Below are positions 51,186 to 62,579 of a stretch of 64,000 nucleotides of DNA, one piece after another; position 1 is the stretch's first letter, and each line of letters starts with the position of its first letter. The notes under the pieces were generated by a model. It saw nothing but the letters and a program-made list of their open reading frames with translations, was not told the DNA's origin and searched no databases. The DNA comes from Candidula unifasciata (Eukaryota; Mollusca; Gastropoda; Stylommatophora; Geomitridae). Made by a program: the position numbers and the translations under genes. The stretch is taken from assembly GCA_905116865.2 (NCBI GenBank), contig CAJHNH020006013.1, positions 88,501 through 152,500 on the forward strand. The letters run 5' to 3'.

Positions 51186-51559
51186 CAACATCCAAGGCTC
51201 ACAGTGTCGTAACAAGCAAGCATATCATTAGCTGGGCGACGGAACCTGTGTACCCTGGTCCAGACATTGGAAGTTTGCATCAAACAAACTTATCTGGAAA
51301 CAACTTATCAGAGCACAAAAGTCAGCCGGCTATCGGCCATCGCGGCCGAGAGTCCGTCAAGCATAAAACTACCACATACGGCATGGTTCAAATTACAGCT
51401 AACACGATGAGGTGACTGGTTATCTACCATCAGTCTATACACAACAGACAGTTCTGCCAGCATTCTGAATATCAGCCGGTTTTCGTGGTTACCAACACAA
51501 GAACATACGCTTGATCTGAGGATAGTGATTTTCTGGACCGGCATACCTGTGCTGTTTTC

Positions 51560-51905
51560 GTTGAATGAGTTAGCACGGGATGATGATGATGGTGGTCGTC
51601 TCGTCGTAATGATGATGACAACGACGATAATGATGACGGTGATACATTTTCTGAAGTTTGGTCAATCTCAAATCTGAATTGGTCGGGGTGGAGGAAAATT
51701 CATTACCCATTGCCTAAACTCTTCACCCACCCCTTCCTCCCCTCCCCCCCCCCCACACACACACATTCATAACCTCGCGCGCGCACACGCACACAAAATT
51801 TGACGATGTCTTGTCAACTTCCTGCCGTATACTTGGGCAACTCGCGGCGTGCTGCTTCGCATGGTAACTGGTGCTTTTCCTATGCTTAAACACACACACA
51901 CTGGC
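51560..51905. repeat. GATGAT-rich stretch and poly-C
   Basis: gatgatgatggtggtcgtc and related triplets at 51580-51645, poly-C at 51743-51755. No gene. Confidence 0.6.
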
Positions 51906-51906
51906 G

Positions 51907-51962
<56 letters not shown>
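51905..51962. repeat. CT array followed by poly-G
   Basis: About 27 ct units, then a run of 17 G at 51978-51995. Confidence 0.95.
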
Positions 51963-51967
<5 letters not shown>

Positions 51968-52394
51968 GTGGTCTAAAAGGGGGGGGGGGGGGGGTGAATC
52001 CCCTGTAGAAAAAAGCTGTTAGGCAAGCTATTATCTCAAATATACTACTGCAAATTTGTTTGCCATTAAGCATACTAGTATTATTATTATTATTATTACG
52101 CATGTAAACCATGCCTCAGCCAGACCCACCTGACCTTCCCAGTGTGTCTGCACCTGTGACAGTAAACTTCGGTCTACTAGCCTAGATAGCTTACATCAGC
52201 AACTACCGATGACTTCAGCAACGTATCGAGTCCGTAGCTAAGGTCCTGATGTTTGTACATAACACGTGGCCCTCTTAGCATGCCAATCACAATCTGTTAC
52301 TTAACGTTAAAATACAATTCTCTGGCACAACCAAGTGCCACAAACGTTCTGCTGTCTTCTTCTTTTTCCGTATTAAACGCCTCCTCCTCCTCTT

Positions 52395-52695
52395 CCTGCT
52401 TCTTCTTCTTCTTCTTCTTCGCGTTCACCAGCTGTACACTCTGGCGGAAAGTTCTGGTTGCTCGTCCACTACTGAACTGCAGTCCTGCTCCAGAACCTGA
52501 GTGTTGCGTGTGCATCCGTTTTACAGATCTCATTCTCTTGAATACAGACTGTTGGTTAATTGCCACTCAGGCAGATGCACTCCGACTTCAAAGAAAGCTC
52601 CCCAATTTGTCGACTCTTACGACATGCTTTTGGGGAGGCAGTGTGTCTATTCTTGTTTTCCCCACAATGGGGCCCCGGAACCCACACGGGGGTTC
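52395..52695 (-). mobile_element. SINE-2 copy, full length
   Basis: ttcttcttcttcgcgttcac, cagctgtacactctggcgga, tgcagtcctgctccagaacc, tcaggcagatgcactccgac, gactcttacgacatgctttt and caatggggccccggaaccca. Closest to 29868-30165. Confidence 0.92.
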
Positions 52696-52699
52696 CTGC

Positions 52700-53155
52700 T
52701 TCTGTTTCAAGAGTTAGGAAATATACATCTCATTTTTGCTGTTATCTGAGGTATAAGGTGGATCTGGGATGTAACCTTGCATTGTTAGGACATTAAAATT
52801 AAGGCTCCATTTAAAAGAGATTAATAGTCTTTTTCTTCTTCCTCCTTTCTTCTGCTTCTTCCTCCTCTTCTTCTCCTCCTCCTCCCCCTTTTTGCCAATG
52901 GTATTTAGATCCGAAGGTCGCGGACATCTATGGCGGCTGTGGTGTGACGCCATGTCCTCAACTGATCCAGACAGCTTGGGTTTCCACCATAATGTTACCT
53001 GATTACACCTGAAGTGTCCGAAAGCCATGCAGAGCCCATGTCTGCAGCACATGTTTGGTATTCTGGGGTTGCCTGCAGATATGGGCAACGTTCTGTATTC
53101 CCCATCTTAAACTGTCTAGATATATGGTGACAGAAGATAAATATTTAGTTACGAT
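52700..53155. other. Pyrimidine-rich stretch, otherwise unassigned
   Basis: tcttcttcctcctttcttct-type sequence at 52830-52895. Nothing else recognised. Confidence 0.35.
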
Positions 53156-53159
53156 AAGA

Positions 53160-53250
53160 GGGTGAGGCAGCCGCGGTGGTGTAGTGGATAAACGGTCGCC
53201 GGGGGGCCTAAACGTTTAGGGTTCGAATCCGCATCAAGTTACTTATTTTT
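53160..53250 (+). mobile_element. tRNA-like SINE head
   Basis: ggtggtgtagtggataaacg (A box) and tttagggttcgaatccgcat (B box) with proper spacing. It is followed by a short body and a SINE-1 tail (53290-53345). A functional tRNA is unlikely: no acceptor stem pairing was found. Confidence 0.75.
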
Positions 53251-53289
53251 TCAAAACTGATGCTGGCTCAGAGGTCACATCTCTGCATA

Positions 53290-53345
53290 AAATAAGTAAA
53301 GGACCCTTTTCCATGCCTTTAGGCGTGTTGTACATATAGGACTTG
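53290..53345 (-). mobile_element. SINE-1 tail
   Basis: aaaggacccttttccatgcc and tttaggcgtgttgtacatat, cut off by the SINE-5 copy to the right. Confidence 0.7.
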
Positions 53346-53575
53346 AAGGTTAGTTGCGTATCCTTTACAGGACGTTACAGAACCAACCCCAGCAGCCCCT
53401 GGCTTTTGTGTGGTTTCTCTAGGCAAATTTACGTCCAGTAGTTTGCCATTGCTTCTGGACGGTCGGCTCCCGATACCACTGTCGAAACCAACACAAGGCG
53501 CATTGCCCACAGCTAGGATCGAACCCGGCATCCCGGCATTACGAAGCGTTCGCATCGACTTAGCCACAGAGCCGA
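53340..53575 (-). mobile_element. SINE-5 copy, full length
   Basis: ttgcgtatcctttacaggac, ctaggcaaatttacgtccag, gtttgccattgcttctggac, gataccactgtcgaaaccaa, aggatcgaacccggcatccc and head gcatcgacttagccacagag. Confidence 0.93.
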
Positions 53576-53591
53576 CATTTTATATGTATAG

Positions 53592-53593
<2 letters not shown>

Positions 53594-53681
<88 letters not shown>
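53594..53681. repeat. TA array
   Basis: About 44 ta units next to the SINE-5 head. SINE-5 at 37090 is also preceded by a TA run. Confidence 0.97.
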
Positions 53682-53683
<2 letters not shown>

Positions 53684-54234
53684 CCTTCTACCTTGATTTA
53701 TGGGTTTCGTAGGCAATTCCAAGGGCTTTTCCTGCACCGTTCTATATTATAGGGAAAAACGATTGGGGGGGGGGGGAGGGGGGATTAGGGCTAGTGTTAA
53801 GTGAACAGCGACTACTTCTGATCCTAACCCAAACCCACTATACTATGTAACGCTCTGGGGACACATACCACTAGCAGGAGTAAGTGACGCTCAACCCTGC
53901 AAGCACGGTACATCGAGCGACTAACATCTGGTGACACAAAGTGCCACCATTAGGATGAGAATCATACGCCAAATTTCCAGAAACCCCGTTCAGCCGTTAT
54001 ATTACATTATAACCTACGACGAAAGCCGTGATGTGGCTTTAAAATAACACAAATATTGCGTCCCATAGAGGGATGGAGTTGTTTATGTACTACTAGTAAC
54101 AATGATGTAAACAGGCTATTGTCTACCTTTAAAAAAAAACATGCGTCATAATCATCACATACAGGCGTGCCTACACATAAAGACTTGCAGTTATACAAGC
54201 AGACAAACAGGCATAACAGGCAGAAATAGTAAAG

Positions 54235-54375
54235 GAAGGGAGCCTTTTCTACGCCTTCAGGCGTATTAGGCATACAGTGCTAGACATATATTTTATAGAC
54301 CAGTCGACACCCGATGGATCATGTGGTTGGTCAACATCATGCTGGTCGCCTTTACTTCCCGTGACTTTACCTGGT
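54235..54375 (-). mobile_element. SINE-1 partial copy
   Basis: gggagccttttctacgcctt, caggcgtattaggcatacag, atagaccagtcgacacccga and cccgtgactttacctggtac. Confidence 0.85.
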
Positions 54376-54379
54376 ACCT

Positions 54380-55205
54380 CTGTTTGGGTTTGACTCCGCA
54401 GAGAAGCGTTTATTTGTTACATTGTGGCGGCTCCCGCAGTAACAAAATAGTCACAGCGTAGTCTCGCGTCATTAGCACAGCGGGAAAATGGTGCTAGGCC
54501 CAGTTTGTGAATGGGCTAGCTGGCGATAACATGGGTGATATGGTCACCCTGTTTGCCTTGAATTTCCATGTTGTTGTTTTTTTTTTTTTAACACTCTTAC
54601 TGCCTGAAAATGGAAGCACTCTGAAAAAGTTAGGTATACTGTCACCATTTGGAGGTCACGGCAAAGGCCAATGAAAAGAGGTACAGAATTCTAATCTTGC
54701 AAACAAACAGGCGTCACAATAGACAAACAGACAGACAAGAATGTATCAAAGCTTTTAATGTTCAATGTACGCCAAACATCCACAAAAGTTCTCAATACAT
54801 GAAATCAATAATAAATGGCAACCACCGTCCTTTCACAAGTTTTAGAAAAGTTTGTTCAATTATTAACACCTCTCTGAGCCACTGCGTGTCCAAAATTCAC
54901 ATAAATAACACGAAAGCGATTTCTGTATATACAAATCACATCCAATAAAGTGTCATTCACCCAAACATGACGACTGCAGATTTTAAATAATTCTGTATTT
55001 CGGGGTTATTAGATGGAGATGATTGCCTTTCGGCTGGAATTAATCCATGTACAAATCTGATTACTCAGATGCGGAACTGGACTGTGATGGGCTGTGTGTT
55101 TATTACCAGACATCGTATTCAATATGTAGGGGTGTTTGGGAATGAGCAGTCAGAACTAGTCCTACTCGTGGGGGGGGGGGGGGTACTGCAACTGCACACG
55201 GCAGA
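54380..55205. other. Unassigned
   Basis: No family recognised. A poly-G run at 55171-55183 precedes the CT array. Confidence 0.35.
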
Positions 55206-55207
55206 GG

Positions 55208-55208
55208 T

Positions 55209-55277
<69 letters not shown>
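55208..55277. repeat. CT array
   Basis: About 34 ct units. Confidence 0.97.
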
Positions 55278-55279
<2 letters not shown>

Positions 55280-55280
<1 letters not shown>

Positions 55281-55935
55281 AAAACAGAAGATACTAAAAA
55301 CCAATACCTGAGGAGAATGATGCAGCAGGGAGTGTCTCTGAGCGCCACTCAAAACAGAAAAAAAAGGGGGGGGGGGGCAAGACGAGTGAACCAGATGACA
55401 ATGGGAATAATTAGTATGGAAACTTCTCTGGCTGTTGATGGTGGGTAAAGGGGAGGGAAAGACTGAGATAATATTGGCTTATCCCTAATGTTTGGGTGTC
55501 AGATCTGTACCCAGATGAACCTAGATATTCAACATAAACAACAACCATCATATACCTTCTTCTTCTTCATCCTTCTCTTGTTTCTTCTGCATCTATTTGT
55601 CTCATTTTTTTAACTCCTCTCCTACTCCTCCCTGGAGTTCCTCTTCTTCTGCCCCTCCTTTTCTTCTTTCTCCCCCCATTTCTTATTCTTTTCCTCATCT
55701 CCTACTACTTTACTTTACCTACACTCCCTAGCTACTGCTTCTTTTTCTTCCTCATTCTTTTTTTTTTTAATTTCTTTTACTTCTCTTCTTCTTCATTCTC
55801 CTCTTATTTCTCCTCGGTCTCTCCTTAAAGACGACATCAGAAAAATATATGGACAACGCTAGTATAAAAACTTAGAAAACAAAGAAGATGCCACTATATT
55901 AGGTACATTCTGATAAGAAGCGAACACATGATCCC
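55280..55935. other. Pyrimidine-rich low-complexity stretch
   Basis: ttcttcttcat and ctcctcct-type DNA at 55557-55830. The first 80 bp (QYLRRMMQQGVSLS) may be LINE-derived, weakly. Confidence 0.35.
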
Positions 55936-55939
55936 CAAA

Positions 55940-56115
55940 CAGTCACTGAAATAGGAAGCAAATGAATTAAGGACACGAGGATCCCCAAGAGTAACCTTAA
56001 ACCGAAGGCTGATGAAAAAGGCCAAGGTAGATGGACTCCGCACCCTTCATGATATCGGAAGGGTTGCGCGGAACAGAGCGGAATGGATGAACAGATAGCT
56101 AAGTGACATATTATG
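55940..56115 (+). pseudogene. LINE C-terminal tail
   Basis: Plus strand RTRGSPRVTLNRRLMKKAKV, then DGLRTLHDIGRVARNRAEWM. It parallels the AKxxGxDSIHEIxxIAQDRxxWMNR tail at 24735-24910. Confidence 0.7.
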
Positions 56116-56134
56116 ACATGACAGGGTGGTGAGT

Positions 56135-56395
56135 AAAGCAAAGTAAAGATCCCTTTCACGCCTTTATACGCATCGGGCATATGGGAAGAGCACCCATATT
56201 TTTACAGACCAATCGGCACTAGGTGGGTAATGCGGTCAGCATTACGCTGGCCATCTTTACTTCCCCAGGACATACATCCTGGTACATATTTTAGGCTGGG
56301 TCGACCTGCGATGCCCCATACCACGATAAAAATCCACGTAGCCGCAGTAAGTTTCGATCGCGGTGCGTTGGAATTACGAGTCGGCCCAATCGTCA
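56135..56395 (-). mobile_element. SINE-1 copy, near full length
   Basis: aaagatccctttcacgcctt, gcatcgggcatatgggaaga, tttttacagaccaatcggca, ctaggtgggtaatgcggtca, ttaggctgggtcgacctgcg and gtttcgatcgcggtgc. The tRNA A-box part is replaced by the element to the right. Confidence 0.92.
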
Positions 56396-56500
56396 TATCG
56401 TATCGTAAAAATCAAGACAAAAATTCCAAGCTTAGTCCTTTTTTAGCCGCCTGAAGGGCCTGCTTTATCAAGGACGGTTCCTTTGCTATCTTATTTAGTT
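56393..56500. mobile_element. Microsatellite-linked element, copy 2, inverted
   Basis: atcgtatcgtaaaaatcaag, acaaaaattccaagcttagt, ccttttttagccgcctgaag and aaggacggttcctttgctat are the reverse complement of 42222-42335. Here no GATA array is attached. Confidence 0.88.
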
Positions 56501-56504
56501 CTGC

Positions 56505-57260
56505 TCGTTTGTGGTGTGCATTTACACCTGAGATTGTTCCTTTGTTGCCTAAGTTCAATTCAGGTTTTAAGGGTGCTGGTTCCTGTCTTTAGCTGTTCCT
56601 AGTCACACCACCGCAGTTCCGCACACTGAGCGCCCACAACAAGGCCCCCAACAGGACGACTGTCACAATCTACTTGTTGTGAGCAGCCGTTTGATAAGTA
56701 GAGGAGGTAACATAGCCCAAGCCATGGACGCCGCTAATCAGAGGAAGTACCCCGCTAAATGTGGCCGGGTGGAGATAAGTTCTTACCGGGAACGACATCA
56801 TATCACACTATATGACTGACAGTGGCAGCCTCCTTAGAAAGCCGCCATGGACATGGTCGAAAGAGCAACCAGTCTGACATCAAGCAGCACCATCGTTAAG
56901 CAGAATAGCCAAAAACAGGATGCTTAATAATATTTTCAACATGATTTTAACTCTTTGAGTTCTAAACAAAGTACGTTGTGTAAATTACCCTATCTACTGA
57001 ATCCCCTCCTTAGTTAATATGTTCTCTAACTGTGTGTATTTGATCAGAATAAAGTAAAGAAATATGTCTTTACCAATGGTCCCTACTACTTTATATTACT
57101 GTTTTAACAGTAGTAACCAAGGATATGTCTTCACTGGCATATCCTACGAAACCTTCTTCTGGTACTAGAAGAGTAACGAAGCACCTTCACCACGAAGGAT
57201 TATCTCATAACGATTGCAATTATAACGATAAGCTTTTATAAGCTGGTTGCATGCAATCGA
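56505..57260. other. Unassigned
   Basis: No tRNA head, coding similarity or repeat recognised. Confidence 0.35.
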
Positions 57261-57264
57261 AACT

Positions 57265-57485
57265 TGTTTCCCTCTCTTCAAACGACATATAATGGCACTG
57301 CGAGGAGTTACAAGTGGATCTGGTCGACGCTCGACACTCAGGGGAAAGCGAGACGGATATACAATCAGACAGTCACTTGTACCATGGGAATTTTAACTTT
57401 TCGCTTACTGATGAATATGGGGACGGGAGCGTTTATAGGGGTGTCCCAAGTGCTGTGATGTCGATTCCTAATTCAACATTCAAAC
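57265..57485 (+). pseudogene. LINE 3' end (CPxC tail)
   Basis: Plus strand KARRIYNQTVTCTMGILTF, then in the next frame RL, stop, GCPKCCDVDS. Parallels 15835-16070 block for block, including gtgctgtgatgtcgattcc. Confidence 0.7.
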
Positions 57486-57489
57486 AACG

Positions 57490-58005
57490 CATGCACGCAA
57501 GCAGGATAATGAAGATGATGATGATAAGTTCTTTATTTTCTTGTGGAACCCAGTATCACAACCACAATAGGAGAAGTTGCTTGCAACAATAAGAGCTAAT
57601 TAAACGAAGGCACATACATAATTAATCGCTATATGGATTAACTGCTACGAAACACTGTGGAAGCGTGACTGTGTAGTGCAACTAGCAGAGAATGGCTTGA
57701 TTAACTTGTAGATCATTTCTGATAACCCCACTCGGCAACACCCATAATAAATTCATTGTTAACGTTAGAGCTGCGTCTGGTAATATGTCACTTGGGGAAA
57801 GCAAGTTAGCTTTGCTCTGCCAAATACACTGTCTCCGTCCGTTAGCTGGTTTCCCCCAGGGAAAGCTAACAGTGTCTTGCTGTTCATTAAATATGAACCA
57901 TGCGTGACTTTACAGACTTTGCCGTTATTAGCATGCTAGTTGCTGTGAGTGTTTTGTTTACAAGGGAACTAGCTACTGGGGGGGGGGGGGGGAAGTTGTT
58001 GGGTA
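57490..58005. other. Unassigned; poly-G at 57978-57993
   Basis: Nothing recognised apart from the homopolymer. Confidence 0.35.
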
Positions 58006-58009
58006 AATA

Positions 58010-58195
58010 AATATAAAGTACCAATTTCACACTTTTTCTGCATCAGGCGTAGTGTTTTATACTTTTTTTTTTTAGGCCAATCGGCACTTGAGAGGTGATG
58101 TGGTCAGCATCAAGATTGCCACCTTTATTTCCCAGGCTATTACCTGGTGCACATTTAAGGCTTCGTCAACATTAGAGCAAAGGTCAATTTTAAAG
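58010..58195 (-). mobile_element. SINE-1 partial copy
   Basis: gcatcaggcgtagtgtttta, taggccaatcggcacttgag, aggtgatgtggtcagcatca and tacctggtgcacatttaagg. Confidence 0.75.
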
Positions 58196-58289
58196 GGAAA
58201 AGGGGGGGGGGATCTCCTTGATACGGATTTGAACTAGGAGAGTGGTATGAGCAAGAGGTGGGCAACGATTCAAGTAGGAGGGCAATATC

Positions 58290-58765
58290 AAGAGATGTAT
58301 GTATGTGTGTATGTGTGTGTATGTGTGTGTATGTGTGTGTGTTTGTATGTATGTTTGTATGCATGTTTGTATGCATGTTTGTATGCATGTTTGTATGTAT
58401 GTTTGTATGTATGTTTGTATGTATGTATGTTTGTATGTATGTTTGTATGTATGTACGTATGTATGTTTGTATGTATGTACGTATGTATGTACGTATGTAT
58501 GTACGCATGTACGCATGTATGTATGTACGCATGTATGTATGTACGCATATATGTATGTACTCATGTACGTATGTTCGCATGTACGTATGTACGCATGTAC
58601 GTATGTACGTACGCATGTACGCACGCATGTACGTACGCATGTATGTACGTACGTACATACGTACGTACATACATGCGTATGTATGTATGTACGTATGTAC
58701 GTATGTACGTACGTATGTACGTACGTGTGTGCGTGTGCGCGCGTGCGTGTGCGTGTATGTATGTG
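58290..58765. repeat. TATG / TACG tetranucleotide array
   Basis: About 475 bp. It passes from tgtgta/tgtg at the left through ttgtatg, then gtatgtac, then gtacgcatgtacg, to tgcgtg at the right; units differ by one step. Long frames on both strands (up to 181 codons, Tyr-Val-Cys repeats) follow from the repeat. Confidence 0.97.
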
Positions 58766-58767
58766 TT

Positions 58768-59160
58768 TATTTACAGGATGGTTGAAAAGTAACTCCCTAT
58801 TTCCAAATACTTCTAAACGGTAACTTGTGCCTCAATTTTTGTTTATTGATCTTGACGGTATGTGAATGAAATCTATAAATTTAGTCTGTTTGTATCTGTG
58901 TTTCAGGGTGAGTATTTTGCTTTGGGAGAACCTGAAGCACGAATACGAAAAGTTATGCACACAAAAGTTCCTGGTGAAATCAGTTGACGTGATTCCCGGG
59001 CGGCTCCAGAAGCCAGTGGTAAAATCTGCTGATATTGAATTTTAAATAGAACCTCATGCTAAACGCTTTCCTCTCGCATCTATGTCTTGTAAAATATTAT
59101 AGTTAATAAAATATACGCATTTTTAAAATAAGATGTTACTTTTCAATTCACCTGTAAATA
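58768..59160 (+). mobile_element. Small TIR element with transposase-like C-terminal relic
   Basis: Ends tatttacaggatggttgaaaa and its inverted partner ttttcaattcacctgtaaata share about 20 of 25 positions, including gaaaagtaac. Between them KVMHTKVPGEIS and IPGRLQKPVV, then IEF stop, fits the end of a DDE-type transposase. TA-rich flanks are consistent with a Tc1/mariner-like element, but the family is uncertain. Confidence 0.6.
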
Positions 59161-59164
59161 TGTA

Positions 59165-59420
59165 TGGATGGACAGATGAGTATTATGGATGGATGAATAA
59201 ATTTTTGTAAACATTTTTGTATGCATAACTGAGTATAGGAATTTGCCATCCACGCCTGTGTATACTTTATATTGATAATATGTATTTTGCTATGAAAATA
59301 ACATGTCTTAAAGACAAAATGTAATTGAGGGTGGAAGAGGAGTGCTTGGAATGGTCGAATGTTAGATGGTAGTGTGTGTTCAATCTGTGGCTTGTTGCAA
59401 ATAAAGTTACTTTCTGCTTT
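59165..59420. other. Unassigned
   Basis: AT-rich; nothing recognised. Confidence 0.35.
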
Positions 59421-59421
59421 C

Positions 59422-60020
59422 AGTCATTCTGACGTAGTTTTTGTAAGGAGATGAGTTTCATCTGTCAGTCATTCAGGCGAAGTTTTTGAAAGAGACGTTT
59501 CTACTTTCAGTCATTCAGGCGTAGCTTTTGTGAGAATATGAGTTTTATCTGTCAGTCATTCAGGCGAAATTTTTGAAAAAGATGTTTCTTCTTTGAGTCA
59601 TTCGGGCGAAGTTTTTGAAGGAGACGTTTCTTCTTTTAGTCATTCTGGCTAAGTGCTTGAAGTTTATGATAGTCATTCTGGCGAAGTTTTTGAAGGAGAT
59701 GAGTGTCTTCTATCAGTAATTCTGGCAAAGTTTTTAAAGGAGATGAGTTTCTGCTCTCAGTCATTCTGGCGAAGTTTTTAAAGGAGATGAGTTTCTGCTG
59801 TCAGTCATTCTGGCGAAGTTTCTGAAGGAGATGAGTTTCTTCTATCAGTAATTCTGGCAAAGTTTTTAAAGGAAATGAGTTTCTGCTCTCAGTCATTCTG
59901 GCAAAGTTTTTAAAGGAGATGAGTTTCTGCTGTCAGTAATTCTGGCGAAGTTTCTGAAGGAGATGAGTTTCTTTTGTCAGTAATTCTGGCAAAGTTTTTG
60001 AAGGAGATGAGTTTGTTATG
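59422..60020. repeat. 44-bp minisatellite, 14 units, with higher-order order
   Basis: Units of agtcattctggcgaagtttt plus gaaggagatgagtttcttctg, 33-45 bp, 14 times. Units 8-10 and 11-13 repeat the same set of variants (aat/caaag/ctctc, cat/ctgtc, tctgaagg/cttc), a period of about 132 bp. The left five units alternate between 45 and 42 bp. Confidence 0.9.
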
Positions 60021-60225
60021 TTTGTCATCCTGTTTGTTATTGTGACCTTCTGTTCTTAGCTGTGTGTGATGTTGTCATTTCTAAAGATGTCTGCGTCCTC
60101 GCTTTCAGCCATGTGGTCCTGAGGGAGTTCCATTTTGTTTTGTGTGTTCATCTTTCTGTCTGCGCTTTCTATGTCTTGGGTATGACTTGTATTATTAATC
60201 GGGAATGATTGCTTACATCCTCGCT

Positions 60226-60425
60226 TAGAGGCTTTTCAACCTATGGGTCAAGACCCTATTCTGAGTCGCCAAAGACCATTGCAAAACGAATACTCATTGT
60301 AGTTAGCAAGAAGCGACGAAAATAACTGTATGGCTGGAGGTCGCCACAACATTTAGGAACTGTATTAAAGGGTCTCCACATCACGAGGAACTGTATTAAA
60401 GGGTAACGGCATTATGAAGGCTGTC
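60226..60425. mobile_element. SPIN/URR1-like hAT element, copy 2, decayed
   Basis: Shares cttttcaacctatgggtcaa, gcgacgaaaataactgtatg, ggtcgccacaacatttagga, actgtattaaagggt and ggcattatgaagg with the landmarks at 24402-24599. The segment gaactgtattaaagggt occurs twice (internal duplication) and the right terminal repeat is lost. Confidence 0.8.
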
Positions 60426-60429
60426 CTAG

Positions 60430-60685
60430 CTAATGGTATTCAGCCTGATGTAGACTAACATCTGTCCTTGTGGTCCCTGTTCTTGTCTGGTTGTCTTTCT
60501 GCAACTGTTGTGGCGTAGAGGGTTGGTCTCTGTGGTAACTGCTGATGGGACATACTTGTCAGATGTTTACACACATACATCACACACACGCACGCACGCC
60601 CGCACACAGACAGACATACAGACAGACGGATGGACGAACATTAAAAGTATGACTGATTTGAATCCTCGTCTAATGTCTTAACTTT
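60430..60685. other. ACAC/GACA short arrays, otherwise unassigned
   Basis: acacacgcacgcacgc and acagacagacagacgg-type runs at 60570-60640. Confidence 0.5.
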
Positions 60686-60689
60686 CAAT

Positions 60690-61220
60690 GTTATCTTTTC
60701 TTGTTACCCCAACAGCTCGACTGTCGAACTTTATTGCTGTTACACCTTCTGCTTATCAAAGGTTAGGGCAAAGACCTTTCTGCCCATCAGTAAGGTCCAT
60801 GCTTAACACTTGTAATGTCTGGGGGAAAATAGATTTAAGACCTGCCATGGGGAAGAGATGGAAATTACTTGGCCACGTTTTAATAATGAATCCTTATATA
60901 CCTGCCAAAACAGCTCTAACAAGGATACCAGAGGGAAAGAGAAAAAATGGGTGCGCCCCCCCCCCCCCCACAAAAAAACCCGATGAAAAGTGACCTGAGT
61001 GCATCATCTTTGGCATGGAAAACTACACTGAAGATTGCACAGGACTGGAAAGCGTGGAAAGTCCTAACTGAAGCCTCATGTGCCAACAGGCATAAAGAGA
61101 TGATGGGAAAGTATTGGGTAGCTACAAACAAAACAGATAACACAGCAACAGGGGCTACCAATATGATGAGATACGTATCTAGAGCAATGGGCGTTGTGTC
61201 AAACAAGAGCACATAAATAC
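60690..61220 (+). pseudogene. LINE ORF2 C-terminal fragment with poly-C insert
   Basis: Plus strand RWKLLGHVLIMNPYIPAKTA, LTRIPEGKRKNG, then after poly-C (60956-60970) SSLAWKTTLKIAQDWKAWKV and LTEASCANRHKEM. GHVLxM, PEGKRKxG, then AQD..AWKxL and the CAxxH end are ordered tail blocks of a LINE. The C run shifts the frame. Confidence 0.9.
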
Positions 61221-61429
61221 ATCCGAGTATAAAAACGGGACGTAAATTGTGAATAATACGGTCACTATACAATATATAGGAATGCGGGCTACTTCGCGAC
61301 CGGAGAGTGGGATGTAGGTAATGATCCCTTACAAGAGGATTGTAGTCTGTAGGATTAACACCTCAAAGATGAGAATCAATTAGGATTACAAGTCCCTGAA
61401 GCCTGGTTCAACTTTATAAAACTGTTATG

Positions 61430-61620
61430 CAGCGAAGACGGCTTAAGGCGATCTCGGATGTGGCGAATTTCTGTTGTGAAGAACAAATTGTTTTTCCCCT
61501 GCAATTTTTCTTGCTTGAACTTTTATCTGGATAAGAGGAATTTCTGACAAGAAGAAATATTCAAAGAACTATTTCATATGTCGCCCTAGTGAGTTCTCCT
61601 CATTAGGTCTGCACTGTATT
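61430..61620 (-). repeat. Dispersed repeat, inverted match to 36405-36600
   Basis: gatctcggatgtggcgaatt, tctgttgtgaagaacaaatt, tctggataagaggaatttct and ctcattaggtctgcactgta are reverse complements of the other copy. Confidence 0.85.
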
Positions 61621-61739
61621 AGAGCACCCGACAGTTACGTAGTAACATCATGTCTATAAATAACATAACCGGAGGATGCCTACTGTTTTATATGGTTACA
61701 CGGGAATTCAGGGATTTGCTCCTTTAGGTTTGGCATCCG

Positions 61740-61965
61740 ATGGGTGACTGGGTGTCAATCCACGGATCACGATCCCTAGTTGCCTGGAACAACTCTTTTG
61801 ATGATATCCCTCATTGCCATCGTTTCAGCCCATCCAGCATCATCTCTTGGTCTGCCTCTACCCCGTTTTTCACTGATCTTTCCAGTTGTCACGATGTTCT
61901 TCAATGTTTCTCTTCTTATTAGTTGGCCAAAGAACAGTGTTTGTCTCTTTCTTATTGACGGTGGA
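61740..61965 (-). pseudogene. LINE ORF2 C-terminal fragment
   Basis: Minus strand FFGQLIRRETLKNIVTTGKI, then SEKRGRGRPRDDAGWAETMA and MRDIIKRV. TTGKIxxxRGRGRPR matches the LINE nested at 47430-47865. Confidence 0.85.
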
Positions 61966-62034
61966 TGAGAAAAATTATTATGATTATTGTTGTTTTTATT
62001 ATTATTATTATTATTACTATTATTATTATTTCAG

Positions 62035-62165
62035 CAGTAAAGTAATGAGCTCTTTTTTAAGCCTGCAGGCGTATTGACTATATAGGGCTAGACCTATATT
62101 TTGTACATCAAACGGCACTTGGTGGTCTGTGGACGTGGGTGCCATTCTCTCGGTTGAGCTTTATA
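62035..62165 (-). mobile_element. SINE-1 3' fragment
   Basis: ttttttaagcctgcaggcgt, attgactatatagggctaga and acatcaaacggcacttggtg. It follows a tta triplet array (62000-62030). Confidence 0.75.
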
Positions 62166-62426
62166 GTCACGGTCTATATAGTATTTAGTAAAAAAATTTT
62201 TTTTTTTTTTGTATATGAAGAACAGGCACATTTTGAGGCTAATATCCATACAGACATGTAAACCGATCCACCGACTGTCAGCAGGCAGATATTTACATGC
62301 TTACAAACGCACACCTCTTGCATAACACAATGTATCAAATCACATATGCGCTTGAATGCAGATGCACGTTCCACACATACCATTCACGAATAACACATGC
62401 GTGCACCCATTCAAATACTTGCATAC

Positions 62427-62526
62427 AGAGAGAGAAAGAAAGAGAGAGACAGAGAGAGAGACAGACAGACAGCGACAGAGAAAGAAAGAGAGAGAGAAAG
62501 AGAGAGGAGACAGAGAGAGAAAGAAG

Positions 62527-62573
<47 letters not shown>
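62427..62573. repeat. GA-rich array
   Basis: agagagaaagaaagaga mixed units, then about 24 pure ga units. Confidence 0.95.
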
Positions 62574-62575
<2 letters not shown>

Positions 62576-62579
62576 CAGC

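Noticed and set aside
53160..53250. Possible functional tRNA gene
   Set aside because: A and B boxes are good, but no paired acceptor stem was found and a SINE-like body follows.
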